Source of the DNA: an uncultured Bacteroidales bacterium
Lineage (GTDB): Bacteria; Bacteroidota; Bacteroidia; Bacteroidales; Paludibacteraceae
Assembly (NCBI GenBank): GCA_900321005.1
Contig: ONUF01000006.1
Location: 1 to 64,000 of the forward strand
Direction: 5' to 3'
DNA: 64,000 nucleotides
Shown: positions 42,000-52,030 of the stretch, piece by piece
How positions within the stretch are numbered: position 1 is the stretch's first letter
How the letters are laid out: every line of letters begins with the position of its first letter
The notes under the pieces: model-generated
What the model was told of the DNA's origin: nothing
Seen by the model: only the letters and a program-made list of their open reading frames with translations
Databases searched by the model: none
Program-made: the position numbers and the translations under genes

Positions 42000-43089
42000 T
42001 ATATCTTGTTGTCTTAAAGTCAATAAATTCCCGACGCGGTTTGCCTTCGCCGTCATTGCGCTCGATGAAAGGCAGCGGGTTGGCGGTCAGTTCATCGTAC
42101 TCGGCGCGCTGGCGGAGCACATCGATAGCCATAAAGACGGCATTGCGCATGGACGAAGGATCCGCTTGGTCTTTGCCCGCGATGTCATACCCCGTGCCAT
42201 GATCCGGCGAAGTACGCACGATATTCAGGCCTGCGGTGAAGTTCACCCCGCTCATGTCGAGGGTCTTGAAGGGTATCAAACCCTGGTCGTGATACATCGC
42301 GAGTACGGCATCGAAATGGCTGAAATGACCGCTCCCGAAGAAGCCGTCCGCAGCGTACGGGCCGAACGCCCATATACCCTGCTCTTTCGCTTTCTCGAGC
42401 GCCGGCACGATGATCTGCTGTTCCTCCTTGCCGAGCAAGCCCTGATCGCCTGCGTGGGGGTTGAGGGCCAACACCGCGATGCGCGGTTTCTCCATTCCGA
42501 AATCGCGTTTGAGCGATTGATTGAGTATCGTGAGTTTTTGCAGAATTCGCTCTTCTGTTATCTGCGCCGGTATCTCCGACAGCGCCACATGATTGCACAC
42601 CAACGCCACGCGAAGACCACCGCTACAAAGCATCATTAGTTCTTCGCCTTCGAATTGGCGCTCTAAATATTCCGTATGACCGGTGAATCCGGGCACAGCC
42701 TGCGCTACCGTTTCTTTGTTCAGCGGAGCGGTTACAAGCGCTTGTACCTTACCGGCTTTGAGGTCACGGCAGGCACGCTCCAGCGACGCGAGCGCCGCCT
42801 TACCGGCCTCGGGCGTCGGCGTGCCGAGTTGTACGGGTAAGTTATCCGTATAACAGGTGATGAGGTTCAGACGTCCGTCTTTGGCTTGCTCCGGCGTGTC
42901 GATGAGGTTCCACGTCACATTATGGTACTCCTCCGCCAGCGTAGCGATGTGCTTCTTGGCTACCGCTGCGTTGCCGTAAATCACAGGGCGCATGATCTCG
43001 AACATATACCCCGCAAGAAGGGATTTGATGATTACTTCGTATCCTACGCCGTTGGTGTCACCGGCTGTGATGGCTACTATAGGTTTCAT
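41986..43089 (-). CDS. pdxA: 4-Hydroxythreonine-4-phosphate dehydrogenase
   Basis: Pyridoxal phosphate synthesis (DXP-dependent route). The 367-residue protein shows [15 protein letters not shown] at the N-terminus, [35 protein letters not shown] and the metal-binding [14 protein letters not shown], then [13 protein letters not shown]. Its start overlaps the nitroreductase by 32 nt. Confidence 0.94.
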   Translation of the reverse strand: MKPIVAITAGDTNGVGYEVIIKSLLAGYMFEIMRPVIYGNAAVAKKHIATLAEEYHNVTWNLIDTPEQAKDGRLNLITCYTDNLPVQLGTPTPEAGKAALASLERACRDLKAGKVQALVTAPLNKETVAQAVPGFTGHTEYLERQFEGEELMMLCSGGLRVALVCNHVALSEIPAQITEERILQKLTILNQSLKRDFGMEKPRIAVLALNPHAGDQGLLGKEEQQIIVPALEKAKEQGIWAFGPYAADGFFGSGHFSHFDAVLAMYHDQGLIPFKTLDMSGVNFTAGLNIVRTSPDHGTGYDIAGKDQADPSSMRNAVFMAIDVLRQRAEYDELTANPLPFIERNDGEGKPRREFIDFKTTRYNENQ

Positions 43090-43591
43090 TATGTATCTTA
43101 TCGTATTTCAGTTTGTTCAAGTCGTAGTTCTGGCGCTCTTCGTCCGGATAACCGAGGGCTATCGCACAAAGCACCATTTTGTCTTCAGGGATGGCGCAGA
43201 GGTTTTTGACCATTGTCTCAGACTCTTCGCGCTCGTATATATGGCACCAGCACGCACCGATGCCCTGCTCCGCTGCCGCAAGAAGGATGTGCTCCGCAGC
43301 TATTGCGCCGTCCGCCATCCAGGTGTTGTCGCACAGCGTCGGGTCGAGGGCGATGATGATGCCCGCCGTCGCGGTATCGAACATTTGGCTGCCGTAGGTC
43401 TTACATCCGCTCAGCGCACGTAACTTCGCCTCATCGCGCACCACAATAAACTCCCAGGGACAGGTTCGTTTGGCACTCGGCGACATCAGCGCACAGCGCA
43501 ACATATAATCGATTTTCTCCTGCTCCACCGGCTGATTCGTATACTTGCGTATCGACCGGCGTTTTTGGCATAATTGTTCAAAAGAGTCCAT
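43058..43591 (-). CDS. Nitroreductase family FMN oxidoreductase
   Basis: A 177-residue flavoprotein. The start is set at 43591 (MDSFEQLCQKRRSIRKY); an ATG two codons earlier (43597) is equally possible. The nitroreductase signature RRSIRKYTNQPVE, APSxxNxQPW-like region SPSAKRTCPWEFIVV and the C-terminal IALGYPDEER support the family. Physiological substrate unknown. It is the first gene of an eight-gene run down to 35669 and has its own promoter. Confidence 0.88.
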   Translation of the reverse strand: MDSFEQLCQKRRSIRKYTNQPVEQEKIDYMLRCALMSPSAKRTCPWEFIVVRDEAKLRALSGCKTYGSQMFDTATAGIIIALDPTLCDNTWMADGAIAAEHILLAAAEQGIGACWCHIYEREESETMVKNLCAIPEDKMVLCAIALGYPDEERQNYDLNKLKYDKIHNETYSSHHSR

Positions 43592-43610
43592 ACTCATCCA
43601 ATTTAGCGTG

Positions 43611-43641
43611 CAAAGATACACATTATTTTTGATATACGCAA
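43611..43641 (-). promoter_or_regulatory. Promoter of the nitroreductase-pdxA-alaS run
   Basis: Minus strand TTG at 43641-43639, 20 nt, TATCTTTG at 43618-43611. Confidence 0.75.
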
Positions 43642-43700
43642 GCATAAAATGCATTGCGTGCCATTATGGGCTATTATTTCACAATTTTTTCTTTCAAAAC

Positions 43701-43731
43701 TTGCATATATACAATTTTTGTAGTATCTTTG
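43701..43731 (+). promoter_or_regulatory. Promoter of the lysS operon
   Basis: TTG at 43701-43703 within TTGCATATATACA, 20 nt, TATCTTTG at 43724-43731. It is divergent from the nitroreductase promoter 60 nt away. Confidence 0.75.
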
Positions 43732-43794
43732 TCGCGGAATTTTATGTAAATACATAAATACACAACAAAAAACGAAAAAATCATAAGAATCATA

Positions 43795-45354
43795 ATGGAA
43801 TTAAGTGAACAAGAATTAGTACGCCGACAGAGTTTGCAGGCGATGCGCGATTTGGGTATCGATCCTTACCCTGCGGCGGAGTATGAAGTGACCGGTTTTT
43901 CGACCGACATCAAGGCGGCTTTTGTGGACCGCGCAGAGGGAGAACCCGAGCCGGATGCCGTATGGTTTACCGGCAAGCCGGTGCGTATTGCCGGTCGACT
44001 GATGAGTAAGCGTATTATGGGTAAGGCCTCGTTTATTGAGTTGCAGGACTCGAAGGGACGTATCCAGGTGTATGTTTCCCGCGATGATATCCAGGCGCCT
44101 GTCGCCGAAGGCGAGCAGCCCGCTACCGTGGAACAGCAGTGGTATAATGTAGTGTTCAAGAAACTGCTCGATATCGGTGATTTTATCGGCATCGAGGGTT
44201 TCGTTTTCCGCACCCAGATGGGCGAAATAAGCGTGCATGCGAAGCAGCTGACCGTGCTCGCGAAGAGTCTCAAACCGCTGCCGATCGTGAAGTACAAAGA
44301 CGGCGTAGCGTATGACGGCTTTAACGACCCTGAGTTGCGTTACCGTCAGCGTTATGTCGATCTCATCGTTAACGAGGGAGTGAAGGACACTTTCCTCAAG
44401 CGTGCAACCATCATCCGCACGATGCGTCAGGTATTCGACGAGGCGGGTTACACGGAGGTGGAGACACCTATCCTGCAGCAGATAGCCGGCGGCGCGAGTG
44501 CCCGTCCGTTCATCACCCATCATAACTCGCTGGACGTAGATATGTACCTGCGTATCGCGACTGAGTTGTATCTGAAACGACTCATCGTGGGCGGTTTCGA
44601 GGGCGTGTATGAGATTGGCCGTAACTTCCGTAACGAAGGTATGGACCGCAGCCACAACCCTGAGTTCACCTGCATGGAGCTCTATGTTCAATACAAGGAC
44701 TATAACTGGATGATGAGTTTCACGGAGAAGTTGCTCGAGCGTATCGCAATAGCGGTCAACGGCTCTACGAAAGTGCAGATCGGAGACCATGAGGTGGACT
44801 TCAAAGCCCCCTACCGTCGTCTGCCGATTCTCGACGCCATCAAAGAGAAGACCGGTCTGGACTTGGCTTCGATGAGCGAGGACGAGATCCGCGTAGAGGC
44901 AAAGAAACTCGGCGTAGAGGACACCGAACACATGGGCAAAGGCAAGCTGATTGACGAGATTTTCGGCGAGACCTGCGAGGGCACGTTCATCCAGCCGACG
45001 TTCATCACCGATTACCCCGTAGAGATGTCTCCTCTGACGAAGATGCACCGATGCAAACCCGGTCTGACCGAGCGTTTCGAGCTCATGGTAAACGGCAAAG
45101 AGTTGGCGAACGCCTATTCGGAGCTCAACGACCCGATAGACCAATACAACCGCTTCGTGGAGCAGATGAAGCTCGCGGATAAGGGCGACGACGAGGCGAT
45201 GGTGATTGACCATGACTTCATGCGCGCGCTAGAATATGGTATGCCGCCCACATCCGGTATCGGCATTGGTATTGACCGATTGGCTATCCTCATGACCGGA
45301 CAGCCCACCATCCAGGAAGTACTCTTATTCCCCACCATGAAACCGGAGGCGTAA
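43795..45354 (+). CDS. lysS: Lysyl-tRNA synthetase, class II
   Basis: Charges tRNA-Lys. The 519-residue protein has an OB-fold anticodon domain (VRIAGRLMSKRIMGKASFIEL), then the class II core: motif 1 region (FLKRATIIRTMRQVFDEAGY), motif 2 (IGRNFRNEGMDRSHNPEFT) and motif 3 (SGIGIGIDRLAILMTG). It is followed by gpsA after one base. Confidence 0.95.
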   Translation: MELSEQELVRRQSLQAMRDLGIDPYPAAEYEVTGFSTDIKAAFVDRAEGEPEPDAVWFTGKPVRIAGRLMSKRIMGKASFIELQDSKGRIQVYVSRDDIQAPVAEGEQPATVEQQWYNVVFKKLLDIGDFIGIEGFVFRTQMGEISVHAKQLTVLAKSLKPLPIVKYKDGVAYDGFNDPELRYRQRYVDLIVNEGVKDTFLKRATIIRTMRQVFDEAGYTEVETPILQQIAGGASARPFITHHNSLDVDMYLRIATELYLKRLIVGGFEGVYEIGRNFRNEGMDRSHNPEFTCMELYVQYKDYNWMMSFTEKLLERIAIAVNGSTKVQIGDHEVDFKAPYRRLPILDAIKEKTGLDLASMSEDEIRVEAKKLGVEDTEHMGKGKLIDEIFGETCEGTFIQPTFITDYPVEMSPLTKMHRCKPGLTERFELMVNGKELANAYSELNDPIDQYNRFVEQMKLADKGDDEAMVIDHDFMRALEYGMPPTSGIGIGIDRLAILMTGQPTIQEVLLFPTMKPEA

Positions 45355-45355
45355 T

Positions 45356-46345
45356 ATGTATCGAAAAATAGCTATCTTAGGTTCAGGTTCTTGGGCGACG
45401 GCCCTGGCGAAGATTGTGATGCAGAACCAGAGTGAGATCAACTGGTTCATCCGTCGCCAGGAAGTGATTGACGAGTTCATCGCCACCGGCAAGAACCCCT
45501 CGTATCTGGGCGCAGCCAGTTTTGATATCGGACGTATTCATTTCTCGTCGGATATCAACCAGACAGTGGCTCAGTCCGACGTGCTGATTCTCGCCATCCC
45601 TTCGCCCTACGTGAAGCAGTCGCTGAACAAGATACGTCGCGACATGACGCATAAAGTTGTCATCTCGGCCGTCAAGGGTATGATCCCCGATGAGAATGTC
45701 ATCATCACCGACTACCTGCATAACCGCTTCGGTATCCCGTTTGACCAACTCGGCGTCATTGCCGGTCCGTGTCATGCGGAAGAGATTGCGCTGGAGCGTC
45801 TGAGTTATCTCACTATCGGCTGCGAGAACCGCCAAAATGCAGAGATATGGTCGAAGTTATTCCAAACCCCGTATGTGCATACGACGATCTCGAATGACGT
45901 GATCGGATTGGAGTACAGTTCGGTCATGAAGAATATCTACGCTATCGCGGCAGGTATGTGCCAGGCGCTGCACTACGGCGATAACTTCCAAGCTGTGCTG
46001 CTCTCGAACGCCATTCAGGAGATCCAGCGTTTTGCGACCGCGATGAGTAATGTGCCGCGTGATATCACGGCTTCCGGCTATCTGGGCGACGTGCTCGTCA
46101 CCGGTTACTCGCAGTTCAGTCGCAACCGTCAGTTCGGCCAAATGTTGGGTTTGGGGTATTCCGTCAAGGCTGCCCAAATGGAGATGGAGATGGTAGCCGA
46201 AGGCTATTATGGCACCAAAGCCATCTACGAAGCCAACAGCCGCATGAAAGTGGCGCTGCCGATCGTGGATGCAATGTACGAGATCTTGTACAACAAGCAG
46301 AAAGCGAAACCTATTATCAAGTCATTAACTTCAAAATTACAATAA
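45356..46345 (+). CDS. gpsA: Glycerol-3-phosphate dehydrogenase [NAD(P)+]
   Basis: Reduces dihydroxyacetone phosphate to sn-glycerol 3-phosphate for phospholipids. The 329-residue protein has the [12 protein letters not shown] dinucleotide motif, [28 protein letters not shown] and the catalytic Lys region [15 protein letters not shown]. It lies between lysS and pgi with 1-nt gaps. Confidence 0.94.
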   Translation: MYRKIAILGSGSWATALAKIVMQNQSEINWFIRRQEVIDEFIATGKNPSYLGAASFDIGRIHFSSDINQTVAQSDVLILAIPSPYVKQSLNKIRRDMTHKVVISAVKGMIPDENVIITDYLHNRFGIPFDQLGVIAGPCHAEEIALERLSYLTIGCENRQNAEIWSKLFQTPYVHTTISNDVIGLEYSSVMKNIYAIAAGMCQALHYGDNFQAVLLSNAIQEIQRFATAMSNVPRDITASGYLGDVLVTGYSQFSRNRQFGQMLGLGYSVKAAQMEMEMVAEGYYGTKAIYEANSRMKVALPIVDAMYEILYNKQKAKPIIKSLTSKLQ

Positions 46346-46346
46346 T

Positions 46347-47690
46347 ATGAAATTGTGTTTAAAGAATGCTGCTTCGTTTGTGGACGCTGCAGCGTTGAAA
46401 CAACTGGAAGCAAAGACCGAAGCGGCTAATCTGCTGCTCGAGAACGGTCAGGGATCCGGCAATGATTACATTGGTTGGGTACACCTGCCCTCCTCTATCA
46501 CGGAGGCTGAGTTGGCAGAGATCCAAACGAGCGCAGACGAGTTACGCCGTCGTTGCGAGGTAGTGATTGTAGCCGGTATCGGCGGTTCGTACCTCGGTGC
46601 ACGCGCCGTGAACGAAGCGCTGAGTTCGGCTTTCGATGCGTTTGTGGCTAAAGACCGCAAGAACCCGTATGTAGTTTATGCAGGCAATAACATCGGCGAA
46701 GACTACTTGGCTGAACTGATGGAGTTTCTGGCGGACAAGCAGTTCGGTATCATCAACATCTCCAAATCGGGTACGACGACCGAGACCGCACTCGCTTTCC
46801 GTCTGCTGAAGATGATGCTCGAGAAGCAAGTCGGCAAAGAGGAAGCGCGTCATCGTATCGTAGCGGTAACGGACCGCGCCAAAGGCGCGCTGCGCAGCCT
46901 CTCCACCAAAGAGGGCTACAAGACCTTCGTTATCCCCGATAATGTAGGCGGTCGTTTCTCCGTCCTCACGCCGGTAGGTCTGCTGCCTATCGCCGTTGCA
47001 GGTGGAAATATCCGCGAACTTGTTCGCGGCGCAGTAGAGATGGAGAAAGCAACGGATGTCAAAGTGCCGTTTGCTCAGAACCCCGCATGCCAATATGCAG
47101 CCATCCGCAATGCCCTTTATCAAGGCGGAAAGAAGATCGAGATACTCGTTAACTTCAATCCCAAACTGCACTATTTCAGCGAGTGGTGGAAACAACTCTA
47201 CGGCGAGTCCGAAGGTAAGGACCATAAGGCGATCTTCCCGGCATCCGTGGACTTCACAACGGACCTTCACTCTATGGGTCAGTGGATTCAGGACGGCGAG
47301 CGCACGATCTTCGAGACCGTGATTTCTATCGAGAAAGCCAATAAGACGGTGCTTGTTCCGATGGATGAAGAGAATCTCGACGGACTGAACTTCCTTGCAG
47401 GCAAGCGCGTGGATGAGGTCAATAAGATGGCGGAGTTAGGTACTCAACTCGCGCACGTGGATGGTGGTGTGCCCAATATCCACATCTCGTTCGAGAAGAT
47501 CGACGAGTTCAACATCGGTCAGTTCATCTATTTCTTCGAGCGCGGCTGCGGTATCTCGGGATATGTACTCGACGTGAATCCGTTCAATCAACCGGGCGTA
47601 GAGGCCTATAAGAAGAACATGTTCGCATTGCTCGACAAACCCGGATATGAGGCGGAGAGCAAGGCTATTAAGGAACGTTTAAACAAATAA
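46347..47690 (+). CDS. pgi: Glucose-6-phosphate isomerase
   Basis: Glycolysis and gluconeogenesis. The 447-residue short bacterial form has [51 protein letters not shown] and the catalytic [11 protein letters not shown]. It is third in the lysS operon; the next start is 3 nt after its stop. Confidence 0.95.
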   Translation: MKLCLKNAASFVDAAALKQLEAKTEAANLLLENGQGSGNDYIGWVHLPSSITEAELAEIQTSADELRRRCEVVIVAGIGGSYLGARAVNEALSSAFDAFVAKDRKNPYVVYAGNNIGEDYLAELMEFLADKQFGIINISKSGTTTETALAFRLLKMMLEKQVGKEEARHRIVAVTDRAKGALRSLSTKEGYKTFVIPDNVGGRFSVLTPVGLLPIAVAGGNIRELVRGAVEMEKATDVKVPFAQNPACQYAAIRNALYQGGKKIEILVNFNPKLHYFSEWWKQLYGESEGKDHKAIFPASVDFTTDLHSMGQWIQDGERTIFETVISIEKANKTVLVPMDEENLDGLNFLAGKRVDEVNKMAELGTQLAHVDGGVPNIHISFEKIDEFNIGQFIYFFERGCGISGYVLDVNPFNQPGVEAYKKNMFALLDKPGYEAESKAIKERLNK

Positions 47691-47693
47691 GAT

Positions 47694-48131
47694 ATGAAGA
47701 AGATTGTATTAGTAGCGCTGCTCATCAGTGCCTTTGCCATGAGCGGTTTTGCGCGTGGCAAAAAACCCGTAGCTTTCGAGAATGTACCGGAAGCGCTGCA
47801 GGAGGAAGTTCAGAAGTACTTCATGCCGTTGGAGATTCAACTCGTGACGGTAAAGAAAGTGGCTCCGCGTAAGTTCGAATATACGTTCACGATGGAAGAA
47901 GGTACGCAGCTCAAGTACTCTAACAAAGCCGTACTGCTTGAGGTGGACAATAAGGATGGTATCACACTGGCACTTGTGCCGGAGAAAATTCAGGAATACA
48001 TTCGCGATATGTTCCCGAATGCCACCATCACAAAGTACGAAGTAGATCTTGGAAAGAAAGTCATTGAACTGAATAACGAGATGACGCTCGTCTTCACCAA
48101 GCGCGATAAATTCCTTCGTATAGAGGACTAA
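47694..48131 (+). CDS. PepSY-like (DUF2874) secreted protein
   Basis: A 145-residue exported protein with signal peptide MKKIVLVALLISAFAMSGFA. Two PepSY-like repeats are suggested by VPEALQEEVQKYFMPLEIQL...KVAPRKFEYTFTMEEGTQL and EKIQEYIRDMFPNATITKYEVD...KKVIELNNEMTLVF, with motifs quoted as VPEALQEEVQKYF and IQEYIRDMFPNATITKYEVD. Such proteins are abundant in Bacteroidetes and poorly characterised. Its 3' end overlaps that of the convergent DUF5103 gene by 4 nt. Confidence 0.75.
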   Translation: MKKIVLVALLISAFAMSGFARGKKPVAFENVPEALQEEVQKYFMPLEIQLVTVKKVAPRKFEYTFTMEEGTQLKYSNKAVLLEVDNKDGITLALVPEKIQEYIRDMFPNATITKYEVDLGKKVIELNNEMTLVFTKRDKFLRIED

Positions 48132-49333
48132 TGAAGAATCTGTACGCCGACTAAGCGGTCGTAGCGCGCGCCGAAAGGACGCCAATAGACATACACGGCG
48201 TATTCATTCTCCGTCTGCCAATAACTACCATCCACACGTTGGGTGGTAGTTTTGTTTTGCGTGCCTTTGCCGGAGAACCAATACTGATAGTCGTACCCGC
48301 CCTGCTTGACGAGCGCTGTGAGCCAATAGACCTTCGCGTCCGCGTCATACTGCATCCTGTTGCGCAGCGAGCACTCGTTTTGGAAGAGGTCACCGCCGAC
48401 ATAGATACTGCCGTCCAGCCAGGGTTTATCGACCGCCAGCATCCAATGCACCCACATGTACTCGGCCTCGATATCATCATCCTGCGTATGCTCGGCATTG
48501 ATCTTATAGCTGCCGTCCGCATCAAAATGATGGATATACTGCCCCTGCGTCACCTCATCCGTGAAAAGCAGCGCGTTATAATCGCCCATCTCATAGTACA
48601 CGCGGTCGATGCCTGTGCCGGCATAATAGGTGGAGAAAGCATCGAAATGATGGTACTCATTGCCGCCCTCGAAGATCAGGGCTTTGTTATTGATATACCG
48701 CTGCCGGGTAGGTTCAAAGAATGTAGGTTGGGTCAACTCTACCCTGTTATCCGTACGGTTGTTCTGCGTCACAACGATACGCAGTTCTTTCGGGTCCCGC
48801 ACATCCAAGGCCACGGTGTTCACGTCGATATCCAATTGCTGGTAGCGACCGTTGAACTCGATGTCGGTGTTGGCCCGCACGTTCGCAGCTATCTTCACTA
48901 ACGGTTCTGCTACGCAGAAATCAATCTCCGCTACCTTATCGTCGGGATTGCCGTCTTCGTAGATCGTCAGACGATAGTCACCGCTCTTGGTCAGCCGCAT
49001 GTCTTCGTTCGGAAACTCAAACCAATAATGCGTATATTCGCGGGTGGTATTGATCGAATGCTCATACTCCACGATGTCGCGCGTCGTGAATCCCTCCAGA
49101 TACTCGTTGCTCATCAGGTCGCTGTTGAGCATCTTGACGGTATAGGTGTACATGTGTACGTCGTGACTCATCTCATCAAACGAGATATGCAGCGGCGCCG
49201 GGTCTTCCAACAGCAACACCTCGCGCGCCACGCGCAGCGTACGCACGCGCTCCTTAAAGACACGCGTATGCGTCTGAGCACACATCCCTGCGGTCAGAGC
49301 GATAAAAATGAGTATGAATGCTATTTTTTTCAC
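48128..49333 (-). CDS. DUF5103 family secreted protein
   Basis: A 401-residue protein with the DUF5103 pattern: an N-terminal Ig-like domain (FEFPNEDMRLTKSGDYRLTI), the LRIVVTQNNR segment, and a C-terminal region ending NEYAVYVYWRPFGARYDRLV. I place the start at GTG 49333, which gives the signal peptide VKKIAFILIFIALTAGMCAQ. The longer ATG reading to 49528 runs antisense through tRNA-Thr and is not credible. The family's function is unknown; it may be outer-membrane or surface associated. Confidence 0.8.
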   Translation of the reverse strand: MKKIAFILIFIALTAGMCAQTHTRVFKERVRTLRVAREVLLLEDPAPLHISFDEMSHDVHMYTYTVKMLNSDLMSNEYLEGFTTRDIVEYEHSINTTREYTHYWFEFPNEDMRLTKSGDYRLTIYEDGNPDDKVAEIDFCVAEPLVKIAANVRANTDIEFNGRYQQLDIDVNTVALDVRDPKELRIVVTQNNRTDNRVELTQPTFFEPTRQRYINNKALIFEGGNEYHHFDAFSTYYAGTGIDRVYYEMGDYNALLFTDEVTQGQYIHHFDADGSYKINAEHTQDDDIEAEYMWVHWMLAVDKPWLDGSIYVGGDLFQNECSLRNRMQYDADAKVYWLTALVKQGGYDYQYWFSGKGTQNKTTTQRVDGSYWQTENEYAVYVYWRPFGARYDRLVGVQILH

Positions 49334-49340
49334 AAAATAT

Positions 49341-49371
49341 TTGTGTATTTCAAAAATTTGTAGTACCTTTG
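49341..49371 (+). promoter_or_regulatory. Promoter of tRNA-Thr
   Basis: TTG at 49341-49343, 20 nt, TACCTTTG at 49364-49371; it overlaps the 5' region of the divergent DUF5103 gene. Confidence 0.75.
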
Positions 49372-49404
49372 CACCCGCTTTTGCAAATGAGCAACAAAAT
49401 CTAT

Positions 49405-49477
<73 letters not shown>

Positions 49478-49480
49478 CTC

Positions 49481-49518
49481 AAAACGGACGTATAACCTTT
49501 GGGTTGTCGTCCGTTTTG
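49481..49518 (+). terminator. Terminator of tRNA-Thr
   Basis: AAAACGGACG (49481-49490) pairs with CGTCCGTTTT (49508-49517), with an inner AACC/GGTT helix. Confidence 0.75.
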
Positions 49519-49565
49519 TCACTTCCATACGGACTCTAACCGGGGGTTCTTATCTCGCTTCGCTC

Positions 49566-49659
49566 GAACGATTATTGCGACAAGTCGCAATTTTCGAGTC
49601 CGGGAGAATTGCCGTCAGGCAATAATCGTGCCCCGTAGGGGCTAAGACGTGGCTCTCAA
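49566..49659. repeat. Partial duplicate of the tRNA-Thr 3' end within a palindrome-rich segment
   Basis: TTCGAGTCCGGGA (49593-49605) and GTGGCTCTCAA (49649-49659) repeat the T arm, acceptor end and 3' flank of tRNA-Thr (49458-49482). They are separated by a 43-nt insertion. Palindromes are dense: TTGCGAC AA GTCGCAA (49575-49590), CGATTATTGC (49569-49578) with GCAATAATCG (49619-49628), and GCCCC GTA GGGGC (49630-49642). The last bases include the add stop codon. Confidence 0.75.
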
Positions 49660-50615
49660 GGAACAGCTTTTCGGAGTTGTTCTTTTGTTTTCTCCGGGGC
49701 GAAAGTCGCGTCTATCGTGTCAAGCAAGATCGCGTGCACCTCCTCCTTGGTCAGGTGCGCCGCCTCTATCAGGTGTTGCCACTCCTTCGCCAGCGTCGTA
49801 TCGCTCACGGTCATGTTATCGGTGTTGACGCATACACGCACACCGGCTTCCATCAGTTGTCGTATCGGATACGCTTCGTAGGAAGGGAAGATACCCGTCT
49901 GCAAATTACTCGTCGGGCACAACTCCAGCATCACTCGCTTATCTACAAGCAGTTGTACCACCTCCGGATCTTCGAGCGACCGCACGCCGTGCCCGATACG
50001 TACTGCGCCGGCCTCTACCGCCTCGCGCACACTCTCTGCGCCTGCCGCTTCGCCGGCATGGACGATAAGCGGTATCCCTGCCTCGCGCACCAAAGCAAAC
50101 TCTTCCTTGAAGTTATGCGTAGGATACAAGGACTCCGAACCCGCCAAATCTATCGCCACTACGCCTTTGCCGTAGAATGCTTTCGCTACTTCGATCGTCT
50201 CTTTATTCGCCTCATGCGTGTCGTCGCCGCGCATCATACTAAGGATCAGTCCGCACGGTATCGGTGAGTCTTTCAAGGCCTGCAAAGCTATCTCCGTCAC
50301 CTCATATTGCGTCAGTCCATGCAGGCAGGATTTCTGGGGTGCAAACCGCACTTCCGCGTATTGCAGTCCCTGTTGATGCAACTCTTCCATCAAGTCATGG
50401 ATACACTCGCTAATCGCCTCGCGCACATGCAGTAAGGAACAAGCCAACTGAAAACGCGCCAGATAGCCGTTGAGGTCCTTGCAGTCCCGCATCACGGACA
50501 TCACCTGCCTCAACTCTTCCCTGGTGGCCGGCACAGGTATCCCCTGCTCAGCCGCCAATTTGCGGGCGGTATCGATAGGCATGGAACCATCTAAATGGAG
50601 ATGTAAATCAATCAT
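49656..50615 (-). CDS. add: Adenosine deaminase
   Basis: Hydrolyses adenosine to inosine. The 319-residue protein begins MIDLHLHLDGSMP (metal-binding His pair; start 50615), with VHAGEAAGAESV, RIGHGVRSLED and CVNTDNMTVSDTTL supplying the remaining catalytic residues. It is the last gene of the signalling operon, 4 nt after the phosphatase gene. Its stop codon lies within the duplicated tRNA-Thr flank, so the 3' end may have been reset by that event. Confidence 0.92.
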   Translation of the reverse strand: MIDLHLHLDGSMPIDTARKLAAEQGIPVPATREELRQVMSVMRDCKDLNGYLARFQLACSLLHVREAISECIHDLMEELHQQGLQYAEVRFAPQKSCLHGLTQYEVTEIALQALKDSPIPCGLILSMMRGDDTHEANKETIEVAKAFYGKGVVAIDLAGSESLYPTHNFKEEFALVREAGIPLIVHAGEAAGAESVREAVEAGAVRIGHGVRSLEDPEVVQLLVDKRVMLELCPTSNLQTGIFPSYEAYPIRQLMEAGVRVCVNTDNMTVSDTTLAKEWQHLIEAAHLTKEEVHAILLDTIDATFAPEKTKEQLRKAVP

Positions 50616-50619
50616 GGTA

Positions 50620-51423
50620 TTATAACAGGTATCTTTTTCGTAGTATTTGTAAGTCTTCGTGGGTGAGGCACAGTATCTCATGCAAGTATCGCGTCATGCC
50701 TCCGAACTCGCGGTCTATCAGGTCCAGCGTGGAGATGAAGTTCGGTGTCGAAACACCCATAAACGCTTGTATGACTGCCATCTCCGCTTCGCCACCGCCG
50801 CTTGCAATCACATCCGCGTTCAGTTTCTCCACGATCGGCCGATAGGCCACATTACTCAACTCAAAATCTTCTATAATCGTCTCCCGCTCCACGCCCAGGG
50901 CGAACATCAGGAAGGCTGCGCCCCAGCCCGTTCGGTCTTTGCCTTGCGCGCAATGCCAAAGGATGCCGCCGTCTTCCGGCGCTTCGACAATCAGACGCAG
51001 GAATGCCGCGTACTGCAACTGGGAAAACTCACTTTGTATCAACGACGGGTACATATTTGCCGCCATGATTTGCACCTCCGGATAGAAGGAATAATTGACG
51101 ATATGACGGTCGAGTTCCAGGAACGCCTCGTCCGGTATCGGTTTTCCCGTCTGCTGCTCCGCCCGCATGTCTATAGTCGGCAGTAAATGATGTTGTACAC
51201 CGTCTATCTCGCGATCCGGCACAGCTTCGAACTCACCCAGCGAGCGGAAGTCGAAGATGCGGCAGAGGTTGTACTCAGTCTTCAGCCGCGCCACATCGGC
51301 GTCCGTGGCATCATGCAGGTGCGCCGTACGCAATAGGCGATGCGGACGTATCACGCGTCCACCGGCTCCCACAATACCGCCTAAGTCGCGGGCATTATCA
51401 ATATGTTCAAATAGAACATTCAT
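50620..51423 (-). CDS. Tyrosine/serine protein phosphatase (Y_phosphatase3 type)
   Basis: A 267-residue phosphatase of the MptpB/IphP-like family: N-terminal DNARDLGGI and the P-loop HCAQGKDRTGW near residue 157 with nucleophile Cys and Arg (CX5R). No signal peptide. It may dephosphorylate proteins, lipids or nucleotides; the operon context leaves this open. The start codon abuts the HD-hydrolase stop, separated only by a short octamer repeat. Confidence 0.85.
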   Translation of the reverse strand: MNVLFEHIDNARDLGGIVGAGGRVIRPHRLLRTAHLHDATDADVARLKTEYNLCRIFDFRSLGEFEAVPDREIDGVQHHLLPTIDMRAEQQTGKPIPDEAFLELDRHIVNYSFYPEVQIMAANMYPSLIQSEFSQLQYAAFLRLIVEAPEDGGILWHCAQGKDRTGWGAAFLMFALGVERETIIEDFELSNVAYRPIVEKLNADVIASGGGEAEMAVIQAFMGVSTPNFISTLDLIDREFGGMTRYLHEILCLTHEDLQILRKRYLL

Positions 51424-51437
51424 TCACTCATTCACTA
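51418..51437. repeat. Short octamer repeat at the HD-hydrolase/phosphatase junction
   Basis: ATTCATTC, ACTCATTC, ACTA: two and a half units spanning the stop of one gene and the start of the next. Confidence 0.5.
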
Positions 51438-52018
51438 AACACCTCATCAATGAGGCGCACAAACTCCTGGTAAGCAAAGGTATCATTCAACTCTTTGAGC
51501 GAAGCGGCGAGTCCGCGGTAATGCCACTCATGCGCGGCCTTATCGGAACAATGGAAGATCTTCCACAGCTCGTCGCCTTTAACCTGATAGTCCCGCCAAA
51601 TAGCGCGCATATTGCTCAACTTATCGCCTAATGCTACGATCTTCGCATCGTGCGGCGCTTTTGCTAAACGGTCAATAGCTGCCTGTTTGCGGGCATGCCA
51701 GGTCTCCTCCTCATTTTCACCTTTAAACAATTCACCATTAATTTGGTCACTCTCCGCGTGCACCAGGTTCGCGATACGGTCTCCAAACTCTGCACGCAGC
51801 TGTTCTACCGTCACGTCTGTATCTTCGATCGTGTCATGCAAAGCCGCTGCAGCCAACAGTTCCTGGTCGGGCGTGATAGTCGCCACGATCTCCACCGCCT
51901 CCATCGGATGCACGATATACGGAAAACCTTTCCCGCGCCGCTCGCTGTTATGATGCGCCTGTACCGCAAACATGATTGCGCGGTCCAGCAACTCCGTATC
52001 CATGTACTTGTTTGCCAT
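51428..52018 (-). CDS. Small HD-domain alarmone hydrolase-like protein
   Basis: A 196-residue HD-domain protein resembling the hydrolase half of SpoT and small alarmone hydrolases. It has AVQAHHNSERRGKGFPYIVHP, the HD motif in AALHDTIEDTDVT (the ED in HDxxED is typical of (p)ppGpp hydrolases) and KIVALGDKLSNMRAIWRD. No synthetase domain is present. It lies three genes after a RelA/SpoT synthetase in the same operon, so synthesis and breakdown of the nucleotide are co-encoded on separate proteins. Confidence 0.83.
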   Translation of the reverse strand: MANKYMDTELLDRAIMFAVQAHHNSERRGKGFPYIVHPMEAVEIVATITPDQELLAAAALHDTIEDTDVTVEQLRAEFGDRIANLVHAESDQINGELFKGENEEETWHARKQAAIDRLAKAPHDAKIVALGDKLSNMRAIWRDYQVKGDELWKIFHCSDKAAHEWHYRGLAASLKELNDTFAYQEFVRLIDEVFSE

Positions 52019-52030
52019 AACTGTGTCGTA